From Candidatus Mcinerneyibacteriota bacterium (GTDB lineage Bacteria > AUK180 > JAQVHJ01), in assembly GCA_030630935.1 (NCBI GenBank), contig DAOVMD010000179.1, positions 1 through 6,507 of the forward strand: 6,507 nucleotides of DNA, in the 5' to 3' direction. The notes under the pieces were generated by a model that had not been told where the DNA came from, did no database searches, and was given only the letters and a program-made list of their open reading frames with translations. The position numbers and the translations under genes were made by a program. Shown piece by piece: positions 1 to 5,202 of this stretch. Numbering within the stretch: the stretch's first letter is position 1; the number at the start of each line of letters is the position of its first letter.

Positions 1-1436
1 CTCAAGATTTCACAGGCAAGTTTCAAACCTTCATTCTTAGGTAGTGATTTCAGATTGATCTGATGATAGTAAGATAGCCCGGAAAACTTTTCAAGTTCAA
101 ACTCAGGCCGGAATAATAGAAATAAAAATATCCCGGAATCATTCAGTTCTTTAATTAAACTTTCACAGAATTTTAATGTTGCATTATCTGACCAATGAAG
201 ATCTTCAAAAATAATTATCAGTGTTTTGGTTTTTGCGATTTTTTTAAATATGAGTATGATTAATCGATTTAATATAAAATCCCTATCTTCCGCTTTCAAC
301 TGCTCGATTTGTAATTTCTCCTGTTCAGATATTTCAGATGAAAATAAATATTTTAGCAGCGGTATAAGTTGGCAAAATGATTTCGTCTTAAATGACTTTA
401 TAAATTTTTCAATGGTCTTACTGATATCTTCTTTTGAATCTGACTCTGAAGCACCTATTAATCTTCTTAAGATTTGTTTTAAAGGCAAGTAGTCAGAACC
501 CTTAAGGTAATCTATACAACGACCTTCAAAAATCTGGATTTTATCCTTAGTATTCTTCAATATTTTTAATTGGAATTCATAACCTAATTTTGACTTGCCT
601 ATGCCGGCGTTACCGACGATAGAAACTACCTGGCCATTACTTTTCTTGACTTTCTTAAATAGTTTCTCCAATAAATCCATTTCACTATCGCGACCAATAA
701 TAGGGACTTCCTTGATTCTGCGGGTTAAGTATCTTGACTTCACAGAGACAGGGGTAAATGGAATTACAGGTTTCTTCTTCCCCTTAACTTTAATAGATTT
801 TAACTTTCTATACTCTATCTCAGATTGAGTCTCATGATAAATCTTTTCACCAACAAAGATCTTTCCATTACCGGCAGATAATTCAAGACGCTGAGCAAGG
901 TTGACCGTATCTCCCATAACCGTGTAATCCATCTTCTGGTCTGAACCAACTCCTCCAGCCACGACTTTTCCAGAAGTAATCCCGATAGATAATTCAAGTT
1001 CTTCAAACTCCATCATTACCTTCAGCATATCAATCCCGCATAAGACTGCTCTCAAAAGATCATCTTCATGAGCAATCGGAGCACCAAATAATACCATTAC
1101 ACAATCGCCGATGAACTTATCTATATATCCTTCATAACTATAAATAACATCGGATAACCTCTGGAATACAGAATTCATACACTCAGTAACTTCCTCAGGG
1201 TCTAAGGTTTCAGTCATAGCAGTGAACCCCGATACATCAGCAAAAATAACCGCAACATTACGGCGGGAACCCTTGAGATACTTTGATGAACTTGCTTGAA
1301 CTTTCCTGGCAAGATCTGCAGGTAATAAGGGTATCTCATGAGTAACTTCTTTGCTTGGTGCTTTCAGCTTCACTCCACACCCGCTGCAGAACCTTGCATT
1401 AGCTAAATTTTCAAATCCACACTCTGAACATTTCAT
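1..1436 (-). CDS. Zinc-ribbon / class III adenylate cyclase / AAA ATPase fusion, 3' end outside window
   Basis: Signalling protein predicted to make cyclic AMP from ATP; 478 codons are visible without a frameshift and the gene runs off the left edge. ATG at 1436 is preceded by GGAG ten bases upstream. Residues 3-20 form a zinc ribbon (C3, C6, C17, C20). Residues about 58-225 are a class III cyclase domain: metal aspartates D67 (FADVSGFT) and D111 (FIGDCVMVLFG), adenine-selecting pair K107 and D176 (MGDTVN), and catalytic N179 and R183. All expected active-site residues are present, so it should be active; K107/D176 favour ATP over GTP. Residues about 245-478 are an AAA_16-type ATPase: entry motif PIIGRDSE (245-252), Walker A GNAGIGKS (275-282), Walker B IIIFEDLHWSD (407-417). 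Relatives usually continue into TPR-like helical repeats, which would lie beyond the window. No membrane segment or signal peptide is seen, so it is likely cytosolic. It has its own promoter. Family call is confident; the activating signal is unknown. Confidence 0.93.
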   Translation of the reverse strand, partial: MKCSECGFENLANARFCSGCGVKLKAPSKEVTHEIPLLPADLARKVQASSSKYLKGSRRNVAVIFADVSGFTAMTETLDPEEVTECMNSVFQRLSDVIYSYEGYIDKFIGDCVMVLFGAPIAHEDDLLRAVLCGIDMLKVMMEFEELELSIGITSGKVVAGGVGSDQKMDYTVMGDTVNLAQRLELSAGNGKIFVGEKIYHETQSEIEYRKLKSIKVKGKKKPVIPFTPVSVKSRYLTRRIKEVPIIGRDSEMDLLEKLFKKVKKSNGQVVSIVGNAGIGKSKLGYEFQLKILKNTKDKIQIFEGRCIDYLKGSDYLPLKQILRRLIGASESDSKEDISKTIEKFIKSFKTKSFCQLIPLLKYLFSSEISEQEKLQIEQLKAEDRDFILNRLIILIFKKIAKTKTLIIIFEDLHWSDNATLKFCESLIKELNDSGIFLFLLFRPEFELEKFSGLSYYHQINLKSLPKNEGLKLACEIL

Positions 1437-1481
1437 ATTTAGTTAACTCCAAAATATTTTATGAATATTTCTAATAAAAAC

Positions 1482-1510
1482 ATTATATCATATAACTTCA
1501 AAAAAAGCAA
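1482..1510 (-). promoter_or_regulatory. Promoter of the cyclase-ATPase gene
   Basis: On the minus strand, TTGCTT (1510-1505), a 17-base spacer, then TATAAT (1487-1482) with the TG of an extended -10 at 1490-1489. The predicted RNA start, near 1475, leaves a leader of about 40 bases before the ATG at 1436. The -35 is a weak match, but the extended -10 is perfect. The cyclase is therefore probably transcribed separately from the toxin-antitoxin operon upstream of it. Confidence 0.6.
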
Positions 1511-1560
1511 TATTAAGTTATTCAAATTCAAACGTTATTTGTAATATGGAATGCATCACA

Positions 1561-1638
1561 ATTGTTTGCTCTCGCAAACAACAGTATTCAGACCGAGGTA
1601 TCAGATCGAGACTGTACTAAATGCTTACAATACTTTGT
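1561..1638. repeat. 78-bp dispersed repeat, left copy
   Basis: Matches 5360-5437 in the same orientation without gaps, at 72 of 78 positions, 3799 bp apart. Two blocks are identical: 1561-1587 and 1608-1638. The first block holds a perfect hairpin, TTGTTTGC with loop TCTC and GCAAACAA (1562-1581). Directly after the repeat is another palindrome, TCTAGATC (1638-1645) and GATCTAGA (1654-1661). The copy lies between the toxin stop and the cyclase promoter, and the 1511-1692 gap holds no gene. It is not a convincing terminator in either direction because no T-run follows the hairpin. Function unknown. Confidence 0.85.
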
Positions 1639-1688
1639 CTAGATCTCAATCTCGATCTAGATCTGGAAAATAAGATAAATTCTTTTCT

Positions 1689-1711
1689 GTTCTCAGCTTT
1701 CTGCTATCGAT
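1689..1711. repeat. 23-bp dispersed repeat overlapping the toxin 3' end
   Basis: Matches 5508-5530 at 19 of 23 bases and is related to 6002-6024. The common core is GTTCTCAG followed by TCTGCT and TCG. In this copy the repeat overlaps the last toxin codons (I118 to S122) and its TGA stop (1695-1693), so the toxin C-terminal tail is encoded by dispersed repeat sequence. The other two copies are intergenic and are each followed by a GGTTAAC hairpin, which is missing here. Confidence 0.6.
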
Positions 1712-2061
1712 TTCAAATATTTTTTTATTCGTTTATCATCTTCCCTTGCTTTATCGCCTTTGTAGTAAATTTCAATAAATTCAACAATATCTTTCTCAGG
1801 ATAATATGCATAGATGATTCTAATTCCACTTCTTGAACCGGTACCCTTTAGACTTTTACAAGCAAACTTCCTTACTTTATAAATATCTATCCTTGGATGT
1901 TTTAGCCCTTTGATTTTTATTATATCCTGGTCTATTCCCTGTTTGTGAAATAGCTCCAATGAACTGTTAAGAAAGACTTTAAAATCATCATTAAGTGACT
2001 TGTATCTCTTCTTTAATTTTTTAGAGTCCTTAAGAAAATTATTAAAATATTTAAATTTCAA
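1693..2061 (-). CDS. RelE/ParE-superfamily toxin
   Basis: A 122-residue basic protein, second gene of a toxin-antitoxin operon. It resembles the RelE/ParE fold: N-terminal lysine-rich helices (residues 8-40), then strands with IKGLKHP (50-56), IYKVRKFACK (60-69), SGIRIIYAYY (78-87) and IVEFIEIYYKGDK (92-104), and a C-terminal helix. RelE-type members cut mRNA at the ribosome while ParE-type members poison gyrase; the sequence does not settle which. Basic R64, K65 and R81 are the kind of residues RelE toxins use. The start is TTG at 2061: no ATG exists near the N-terminus and the frame closes at the stop at 2076-2074. AAGGA nine bases upstream lies inside the last antitoxin codons. Only five bases separate it from the antitoxin stop, so translation is probably coupled. 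The last few residues fall in a dispersed repeat and may vary between strains. Confidence 0.78.
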   Translation of the reverse strand: MKFKYFNNFLKDSKKLKKRYKSLNDDFKVFLNSSLELFHKQGIDQDIIKIKGLKHPRIDIYKVRKFACKSLKGTGSRSGIRIIYAYYPEKDIVEFIEIYYKGDKAREDDKRIKKYLKSIAES

Positions 2062-2066
2062 ATTTT

Positions 2067-2843
2067 TTAATCCTTATATTTCCTTACAGAGTATTCAGGT
2101 GTTCTGTAAAAAACAGATTCATATTCTATCTTTCCCCCATCCTTTGCTGCTAGCCATGGCACATCATTATGTGAATATTCACTTATCTGTGCAGCATTCA
2201 TATCTGATAACTTATCAAGAACCCTATCGATTAACTCAAGTTCCTGGCCATTTAAAATACTGAGGTCAGGTTCTTTTCTTGGTAAATATTTTTTCTGGGG
2301 ATATTTAAAATACTTCGATTGAACCGGTTCAAGCGATCCTTCCTTAATCATTTGCTTAACCACGTTTTTGAATTCGATCGGAGTGGGTCCATAATTATTC
2401 TTTATATAAGTCGCTCCGATTAATTGTTCTTCATATAATTCGTAATAGTTAAAATCTATATAATATAAAAGTTTATAAATTACAGTTTCACCCATGTTGG
2501 GTTTTGAACCAACTTCCCTTAAAATATATAATAACACCTCTTTAAATTTCAATAAGTTCTTCCTTGGAATATTTATTCTTAAATCCTGTTTTTTTATCTT
2601 CTTTTTTGCACTTGGTTTAATAATTATCTCCGGTTCCCCGGAACCTTTAAGAATATAATCAATATTGACATTGAATATTTTGGAGAGCATAATGATCTCT
2701 TCAGGCTTAAGCTTCCGCTCTCCCTTCTCTATCTGGGAAACTGTAGGTCTCTTTATCTTTAACCGCTCTGATAGATCCTGCTGTGTAAGACCGGCATCAG
2801 TTCTTAATCTCTCTATTCTTTTACCTATCTCTTTATTAGTCAT
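2067..2843 (-). CDS. XRE-HTH Panacea-domain (SocA-like, DUF4065) antitoxin
   Basis: A 258-residue antitoxin and probable autorepressor. Residues 5-66 are an XRE/Cro helix-turn-helix; the recognition region is LTQQDLSERL (19-28) with TVSQIEKGER (34-43). A lysine-rich linker (75-86) leads to a Panacea domain at about 98-258. Family marks are KLLYYIDFNYYE (124-135), GATYIKNNYGPTP (143-155), a long acidic helix LNGQELELIDRVLDKL (197-212), and SEYSHNDVPWLAA (221-233). Panacea antitoxins are known to neutralise many unrelated toxins by direct binding, with the specificity lying in the domain itself; here the partner is a RelE/ParE-like protein. ATG at 2843 has AGGAG nine bases upstream and a consensus promoter. 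The antitoxin is the first gene, which favours its excess over the toxin. The HTH makes it a good candidate to bind the inverted repeat at 2879-2918. The family call is firm; the toxin pairing is inferred from adjacency. Confidence 0.87.
   Translation of the reverse strand: MTNKEIGKRIERLRTDAGLTQQDLSERLKIKRPTVSQIEKGERKLKPEEIIMLSKIFNVNIDYILKGSGEPEIIIKPSAKKKIKKQDLRINIPRKNLLKFKEVLLYILREVGSKPNMGETVIYKLLYYIDFNYYELYEEQLIGATYIKNNYGPTPIEFKNVVKQMIKEGSLEPVQSKYFKYPQKKYLPRKEPDLSILNGQELELIDRVLDKLSDMNAAQISEYSHNDVPWLAAKDGGKIEYESVFYRTPEYSVRKYKD
2071..2075 (-). promoter_or_regulatory. Ribosome-binding site for the toxin, inside the antitoxin gene
   Basis: AAGGA on the minus strand spans the last antitoxin codons (Lys-Asp) and stands nine bases before the TTG at 2061-2059. 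It decides the toxin start, since no other start codon is in range. A ribosome finishing the antitoxin covers this site, so toxin synthesis probably depends on, and is throttled relative to, antitoxin synthesis. Confidence 0.65.
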
Positions 2844-2867
2844 TTAATATCTCTCCTGTTTATTTTT

Positions 2868-2896
2868 ATTATAACATATGTTAGGTTTCCTGTCAA
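2868..2896 (-). promoter_or_regulatory. Promoter of the toxin-antitoxin operon
   Basis: On the minus strand, TTGACA (2896-2891), exactly 17 bases, then TATAAT (2873-2868) with an extended TG (2876-2875). Both hexamers match the sigma-70 consensus perfectly, the strongest promoter in the window. The start is predicted near 2861, about 18 bases before the antitoxin ATG, so the leader is short. Such a strong promoter is expected to be under repression; see the inverted repeat overlapping it. Confidence 0.88.
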
Positions 2897-2918
2897 GGTG
2901 TTTCTGGATATCCTAACA
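2879..2918. promoter_or_regulatory. Probable antitoxin operator, split inverted repeat
   Basis: TGTTAGG (2879-2885) and CCTAACA (2912-2918) are perfect inverted arms separated by 26 bases. They sit on either side of the -35 box, one inside the -10/-35 spacer and one just upstream. Their centres are 33 bp apart, about three helical turns, so two HTH dimers or one bridged complex could sit on one DNA face. The right arm abuts a second small palindrome, GGATATCC (2906-2913). Autorepression by the XRE-HTH antitoxin is inferred. Confidence 0.55.
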
Positions 2919-2934
2919 CAGGGATCATTTTAAT

Positions 2935-2949
2935 TTAATCCTCCCGTAT
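2935..2949. repeat. Short direct repeat, left copy
   Basis: TTAATCCTCCCGTAT is repeated exactly at 5573-5587 in the same orientation. It lies just upstream of the toxin-antitoxin promoter region and is the outermost right-flank repeat of the island when paired with its partner. Fifteen exact bases in AT-rich DNA including CCTCCCG are unlikely by chance, but the function is unknown. Confidence 0.5.
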
Positions 2950-3040
2950 GAAGTAAACATAATACTGCAACAAAATGCACCCCCCGTCCCTCTATTTTTA
3001 ATTGTCAAATATAAAGCAAATCGTTATTAAAACTTTTAAT

Positions 3041-3088
3041 GTTATTATTTTCAATCATGGTCAAGGTCAAACTGGGGTGCAAGCACCC
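3041..3088. repeat. Outer inverted repeat, left arm, with CAAG-loop hairpin
   Basis: Positions 3041-3065 match the reverse complement of 5226-5250 at 22 of 25 bases, sharing the core AATCATGGTCAAG. Next to it is a small hairpin, GGGTG-CAAG-CACCC (3075-3088). The partner arm has a similarly placed hairpin with different stem bases. The stretch to 3198 has no gene but two more hairpins. Confidence 0.7.
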
Positions 3089-3095
3089 TTAGTAC

Positions 3096-3114
3096 ATTTC
3101 TTCTGAAAAGAAAT
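3096..3114. repeat. Small hairpin
   Basis: ATTTCTT (3096-3102), loop CTGAA, AAGAAAT (3108-3114): a perfect 7-bp stem. No T-run follows, so it is not a normal terminator. It belongs to the roughly 80 bases present in the left flank of the ATPase island but absent from the right flank. Confidence 0.5.
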
Positions 3115-3133
3115 AGTTTTAAACCCAATCATG

Positions 3134-3156
3134 TCACATTCCAAACTGGAATGTGA
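3134..3156. repeat. Perfect 10-bp-stem palindrome
   Basis: TCACATTCCA (3134-3143), loop AAC, TGGAATGTGA (3147-3156). The stem is perfect and the flanking ATCA and TGAT could extend it after a two-base bulge. There is no T-run and no adjacent promoter. It could be a protein-binding site or a mobile hairpin; nothing decides between these. Confidence 0.6.
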
Positions 3157-3198
3157 TGATGTTAATACTTCTATTTAATTCCATGTACTATTACTACG

Positions 3199-3293
3199 CA
3201 TAAGCAAAGGGGCTCGATGCCCCCATAAGCAAAGGGTCTCTAAGACCCATTATTCCTTCTTCATTGGAGAGCGAAGCGATGTTATTTTTTCTC
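3199..3293. repeat. Inner inverted repeat, left arm, with two 25-bp hairpin units
   Basis: Positions 3224-3293 equal the reverse complement of 5078-5147 at 69 of 70 bases with no gaps. The arm starts with two tandem 25-base units, each a fixed 10-mer CATAAGCAAA followed by a 15-base hairpin: GGGGC-TCGAT-GCCCC (3209-3223) and GGGTCT-CTA-AGACCC (3234-3248). The right arm has only one unit. Then come a shared stretch and a GGAGAGCGAAGCGATG block ending in a six-T run. There is no coding sequence. Such high identity implies recent duplication or gene conversion. Confidence 0.9.
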
Positions 3294-3489
3294 TGTGTTC
3301 TCTACGATGAAAAAGGCATTCATAAACTTTCTTAAGCATTAGTAGTTCTAAATAAGTATATTGCAATAAATAATATAGCGGCGTGTTCAGTAGTAAAATC
3401 TTTTTTTTAAGAGAAATTTGAGTGTTTAAATATAAGACTGTTAGATTCCAATATAAATATGTATATGAGATCAGAATAATTTTATTTTC

Positions 3490-3520
3490 GGAGGTGAATT
3501 ATATCATGTTAAAAGATTAG
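3490..3520 (+). other. Strong ribosome site with a four-codon ORF
   Basis: GGAGGTG (3490-3496) is nearly a full anti-16S match, nine bases before ATG (3506-3508), but the frame is only Met-Leu-Lys-Asp followed by TAG and TAA. No conserved protein is visible when reading on past the stops. It may be a leader peptide, a start left from a decayed gene, or chance. It lies upstream of the ATPase promoter (3602), so it would need its own transcript. The surrounding 3294-3534 stretch holds nothing else I can support. Confidence 0.35.
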
Positions 3521-3534
3521 TAAGCAAGTAAAAA

Positions 3535-3569
3535 GTTAACATTTCTATTTAGTAATTAATGTTAACATT
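3535..3569. promoter_or_regulatory. GTTAAC palindromes upstream of the ATPase promoter
   Basis: GTTAACATT (3535-3543) pairs with AATGTTAAC (3558-3566), and the second arm is itself a perfect 12-bp palindrome, AATGTTAACATT (3558-3569). The group ends about 30 bases before the -35 box of the ATPase gene, a place where activators or repressors often bind. GTTAAC is also the stem of the dispersed hairpins at 5530 and 6027, so it may just be part of the repeat background. Confidence 0.4.
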
Positions 3570-3601
3570 TTCATATTGTAACATCAGAATATAAAAATTC
3601 C

Positions 3602-3631
3602 TTGACAAATTGTTATGTTTTGTGTTACACT
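3602..3631 (+). promoter_or_regulatory. Promoter of the ATPase gene
   Basis: TTGACA (3602-3607), 18 bases, then TACACT (3626-3631) with extended TG at 3623-3624. The -35 is perfect; the -10 matches four of six bases. The predicted start near 3638 leaves a leader of about 33 bases. The -10 lies inside the palindromic repeat, so a protein bound there would block the promoter. Confidence 0.65.
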
Positions 3632-3658
3632 AATCAGTGTAACACCAATTGGTGTAAT
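3622..3658. repeat. Two 15-bp palindromic units over the ATPase promoter (operator or iteron-like)
   Basis: GTGTTACACT (3622-3631) and AGTGTAACAC (3636-3645) are perfect 10-bp inverted arms. They are followed by a perfect palindrome, ACACCAATTGGTGT (3642-3655). Read as tandem units, these are ACAC-TAATCA-GTGTA and ACAC-CAATTG-GTGTA, period 15. The 34 bases 3625-3658 match 4805-4838 downstream of the gene at 29 of 34 positions. The repeat covers the -10 box and RNA start and stops two bases before the ribosome site AGGAG at 3660-3664. A likely operator; binding by the ATPase's own winged helix is inference. Confidence 0.75.
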
Positions 3659-3670
3659 AAGGAGTGAAGT

Positions 3671-4804
3671 ATGGAAAATCCTTTTAACTATGGAACTACG
3701 GTAAGTGGTAAAAGTTTTGCAAATAGAAAACAGGAATTTAAAGAGATAATTGCTGATATTAAGAGTGGTCAGAATCTTTTTATTTATTCTCCACGTAGAT
3801 ACGGGAAAACGTCACTGATTAAGATAATTTTAAAGAAGTTGAAGAAAGAAGGATTTGCATCTATATATTTGGACTTTTATCAGATATATTCAAAAGAGCG
3901 ATTTATTAATCTATACTCAAGGGCAATAGCTAATGAAACTTCTTCTAAATTGGAAAAGATAATTGATTTTTTCAAAAGAAATGTTAAAAATGTTATTCCA
4001 AAAATTGGGATTGACGAATCTGGCAAACCTATATTGGAGTTAGAATATTCAAGTCAGAAGAGGAATATTTCTTTATTATTAGAAGATGTATATAATTTAC
4101 CACAAAAGCTGGCAGTTGAAAAGAAGCGGAAAGTAGTAGTGGTTTTTGATGAATTTCAAGAGATAATGAATTTAAATGGTGAACAATTTGAAAAGGAGTT
4201 GCGGGCAAATATTCAACATCATGAAAAAATCAGTTATGTATTTATGGGAAGTAAGACACATATTTTGCTCAATATGTTTAATGATAAGAATAGGGCTTTT
4301 TATAAGATTGGAAAGATGTTCTATTTAAATAAGTTATCACAGAATGATTTAGTTAATTTTATACTTAAGCGTTTTAGAGAAGGTTCATATACAGTTAATT
4401 TGGAAATCGCAGAGGATATATGTAGTTTTACAAAAAACCATTCTTATTATACTCAGATGCTTTGTCATGAAATCTGGGAGATATGTTCTGATAGTAAAAA
4501 GGTGGAACAAAAACATTTAGATATTGCAGGCGATAGAATTATAGAAAATCAATCGGAACTATATCTAAGAATCTGGGATAATTTGTCTATTCATCAAAAG
4601 AAATTACTTGTAAGCTTAATAAATTCCGGAGGAGAATCCATTTTGTCAAAAGAATATCGTGAAATAAATAAATTATCCGGTGCATCGACAGTCAATAAAA
4701 GTATTCAAGCGTTGATCGGTAAGGATATTGTAGAAAAGAATAAAGGTATTTATGAAGTTCCGGATTTGTTTTTTGCCAGATGGTTAAAGAAGAAGATTAT
4801 ATAA
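3671..4804 (+). CDS. Archaeal-type AAA+/STAND ATPase with C-terminal winged helix (COG1672-like)
   Basis: A 377-residue cytosolic ATPase of unknown cellular role. The N-terminal FNYGTTVSGKSFANR (5-19) is the usual entry motif of this family. The P-loop is SPRRYGKTSL (40-49, catalytic K46), with Ser in place of the first Gly, as seen in relatives. Walker B is VVVVFDEFQEI (155-165) with D160 and E161. Sensor-like FMGS (191-194) and the NRAFYKIGKMFYL stretch (207-219) follow, then the helical lid. Residues about 305-375 look like a winged helix with recognition helix ASTVNKSIQALIGKD (338-352), so it may bind DNA or a partner. The length is normal for the short form, with no added sensor or nuclease domain. 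ATG at 3671 has AGGAG six bases upstream. It is monocistronic, opposite in direction to the toxin-antitoxin operon. It is bracketed by 34-bp palindromic repeats, inside longer inverted repeats. Members often occur in many copies per genome. Family call good; function unknown. Confidence 0.87.
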   Translation: MENPFNYGTTVSGKSFANRKQEFKEIIADIKSGQNLFIYSPRRYGKTSLIKIILKKLKKEGFASIYLDFYQIYSKERFINLYSRAIANETSSKLEKIIDFFKRNVKNVIPKIGIDESGKPILELEYSSQKRNISLLLEDVYNLPQKLAVEKKRKVVVVFDEFQEIMNLNGEQFEKELRANIQHHEKISYVFMGSKTHILLNMFNDKNRAFYKIGKMFYLNKLSQNDLVNFILKRFREGSYTVNLEIAEDICSFTKNHSYYTQMLCHEIWEICSDSKKVEQKHLDIAGDRIIENQSELYLRIWDNLSIHQKKLLVSLINSGGESILSKEYREINKLSGASTVNKSIQALIGKDIVEKNKGIYEVPDLFFARWLKKKII

Positions 4805-4838
4805 TTACACTACTTGGTGTAACACTACTTGGTGTAAT
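4805..4838. repeat. Downstream copy of the ATPase bracketing repeat
   Basis: Begins at the base after the ATPase stop codon (4802-4804). It holds two identical 15-base units ACACTACTTGGTGTA (4807-4821 and 4822-4836) and matches 3625-3658 at 29 of 34 positions, all mismatches falling in the unit centres. In each unit ACAC and GTGT can pair. It is not terminator-like because no T-run follows. The exact fit to the reading-frame end is striking. Confidence 0.85.
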
Positions 4839-4840
4839 GG

Positions 4841-4866
4841 AAAAAATAGTTTCGCTTCACTCTGCA
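4841..4866. repeat. Extra copy of the TCGCTTC block
   Basis: Matches 5081-5106 in the same orientation at 22 of 26 bases; the core is AAAAAATAG, then TCGCTTC, then CTCT. The same block, inverted, closes the left arm at about 3265-3290. It directly follows the bracketing repeat, so the right side of the ATPase gene carries two copies, one diverged and one almost identical to the left arm. A fragment, TCGCTTCGCTATG, recurs near 5825. Confidence 0.6.
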
Positions 4867-4890
4867 GAAAAGAGTTCAAGAGTTCAAGTG

Positions 4891-4917
4891 TTTAATGCAT
4901 GCTTTACATGCGTTAAA
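4891..4917. repeat. Hairpin downstream of the ATPase gene
   Basis: TTTAATGCATG (4891-4901), loop CTTTA, CATGCGTTAAA (4907-4917): an 11-bp stem with one G-U type pair. It is the first sizeable hairpin past the gene and could stabilise or end the transcript, but no T-run follows, so I do not call it a terminator. Confidence 0.5.
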
Positions 4918-4931
4918 ATGTTATTGTAGAA

Positions 4932-4947
4932 ACGTGCAATTGCACGT
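4932..4947. repeat. Perfect 16-bp palindrome
   Basis: ACGTGCAATTGCACGT is a full palindrome with no loop. It stands in the noncoding stretch 4839-5077, which holds no gene; most of the rest (4950-5040) is A-rich and featureless. As an RNA it would form only a short stem, so a protein-binding site or a decayed hairpin repeat is likelier. Confidence 0.45.
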
Positions 4948-5077
4948 CTCGATGAAATAATTTAAAAATAAAACAATAAATCAACAGTGAACTGAAGAGA
5001 ACTTACGAGAACTAAAAAAAACAAGAAGAAAGAAAACTAACCGTCCCGAAGTGAATCCGGGATAAACTCCGGACATG

Positions 5078-5150
5078 GAGAAAAAATAGCATCGCTTCGC
5101 TCTCCAATGAAGAAGGAATAATGGGTCTTAGAGACCCTTTGCTTATGCGT
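5078..5150. repeat. Inner inverted repeat, right arm
   Basis: Positions 5078-5147 are the reverse complement of 3224-3293 at 69 of 70 bases; the single difference is at 5089. The arm contains one 25-base unit (5123-5147), with hairpin GGGTCT-TAG-AGACCC, against two units in the left arm. The three bases 5148-5150 continue the match to the start of the first left unit, so the left arm gained, or this arm lost, exactly one unit. Confidence 0.9.
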
Positions 5151-5202
5151 AAAAAATATTATAATACAAAATTAATTTGAGAAACCTTTCAGTCAAGGTC
5201 AG

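Noticed and set aside
815-1006. Short frames opposite to or in other frames of the cyclase gene, here and at 226-492 and 595-828
   Set aside because: The conserved cyclase and ATPase motifs fix the real frame through this whole region.
1-1436. Pycsar-type antiphage pyrimidine cyclase
   Set aside because: The adenine-selecting Lys/Asp pair is intact and no effector gene is adjacent; an ordinary signalling cyclase fits better.
2000-2263. 87-codon plus-strand frame across the toxin-antitoxin junction
   Set aside because: It is antisense to two well-supported genes and has no ribosome site; 1621-1836 and 2665-2847 are rejected for the same reason.
3199-3248. Integron attC site
   Set aside because: There are no core-site motifs or integrase, and the hairpins are too short and repeated with a 25-base period.
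4891-4947. Intrinsic terminator of the ATPase gene
   Set aside because: The stems are good, but no T-run follows either hairpin.
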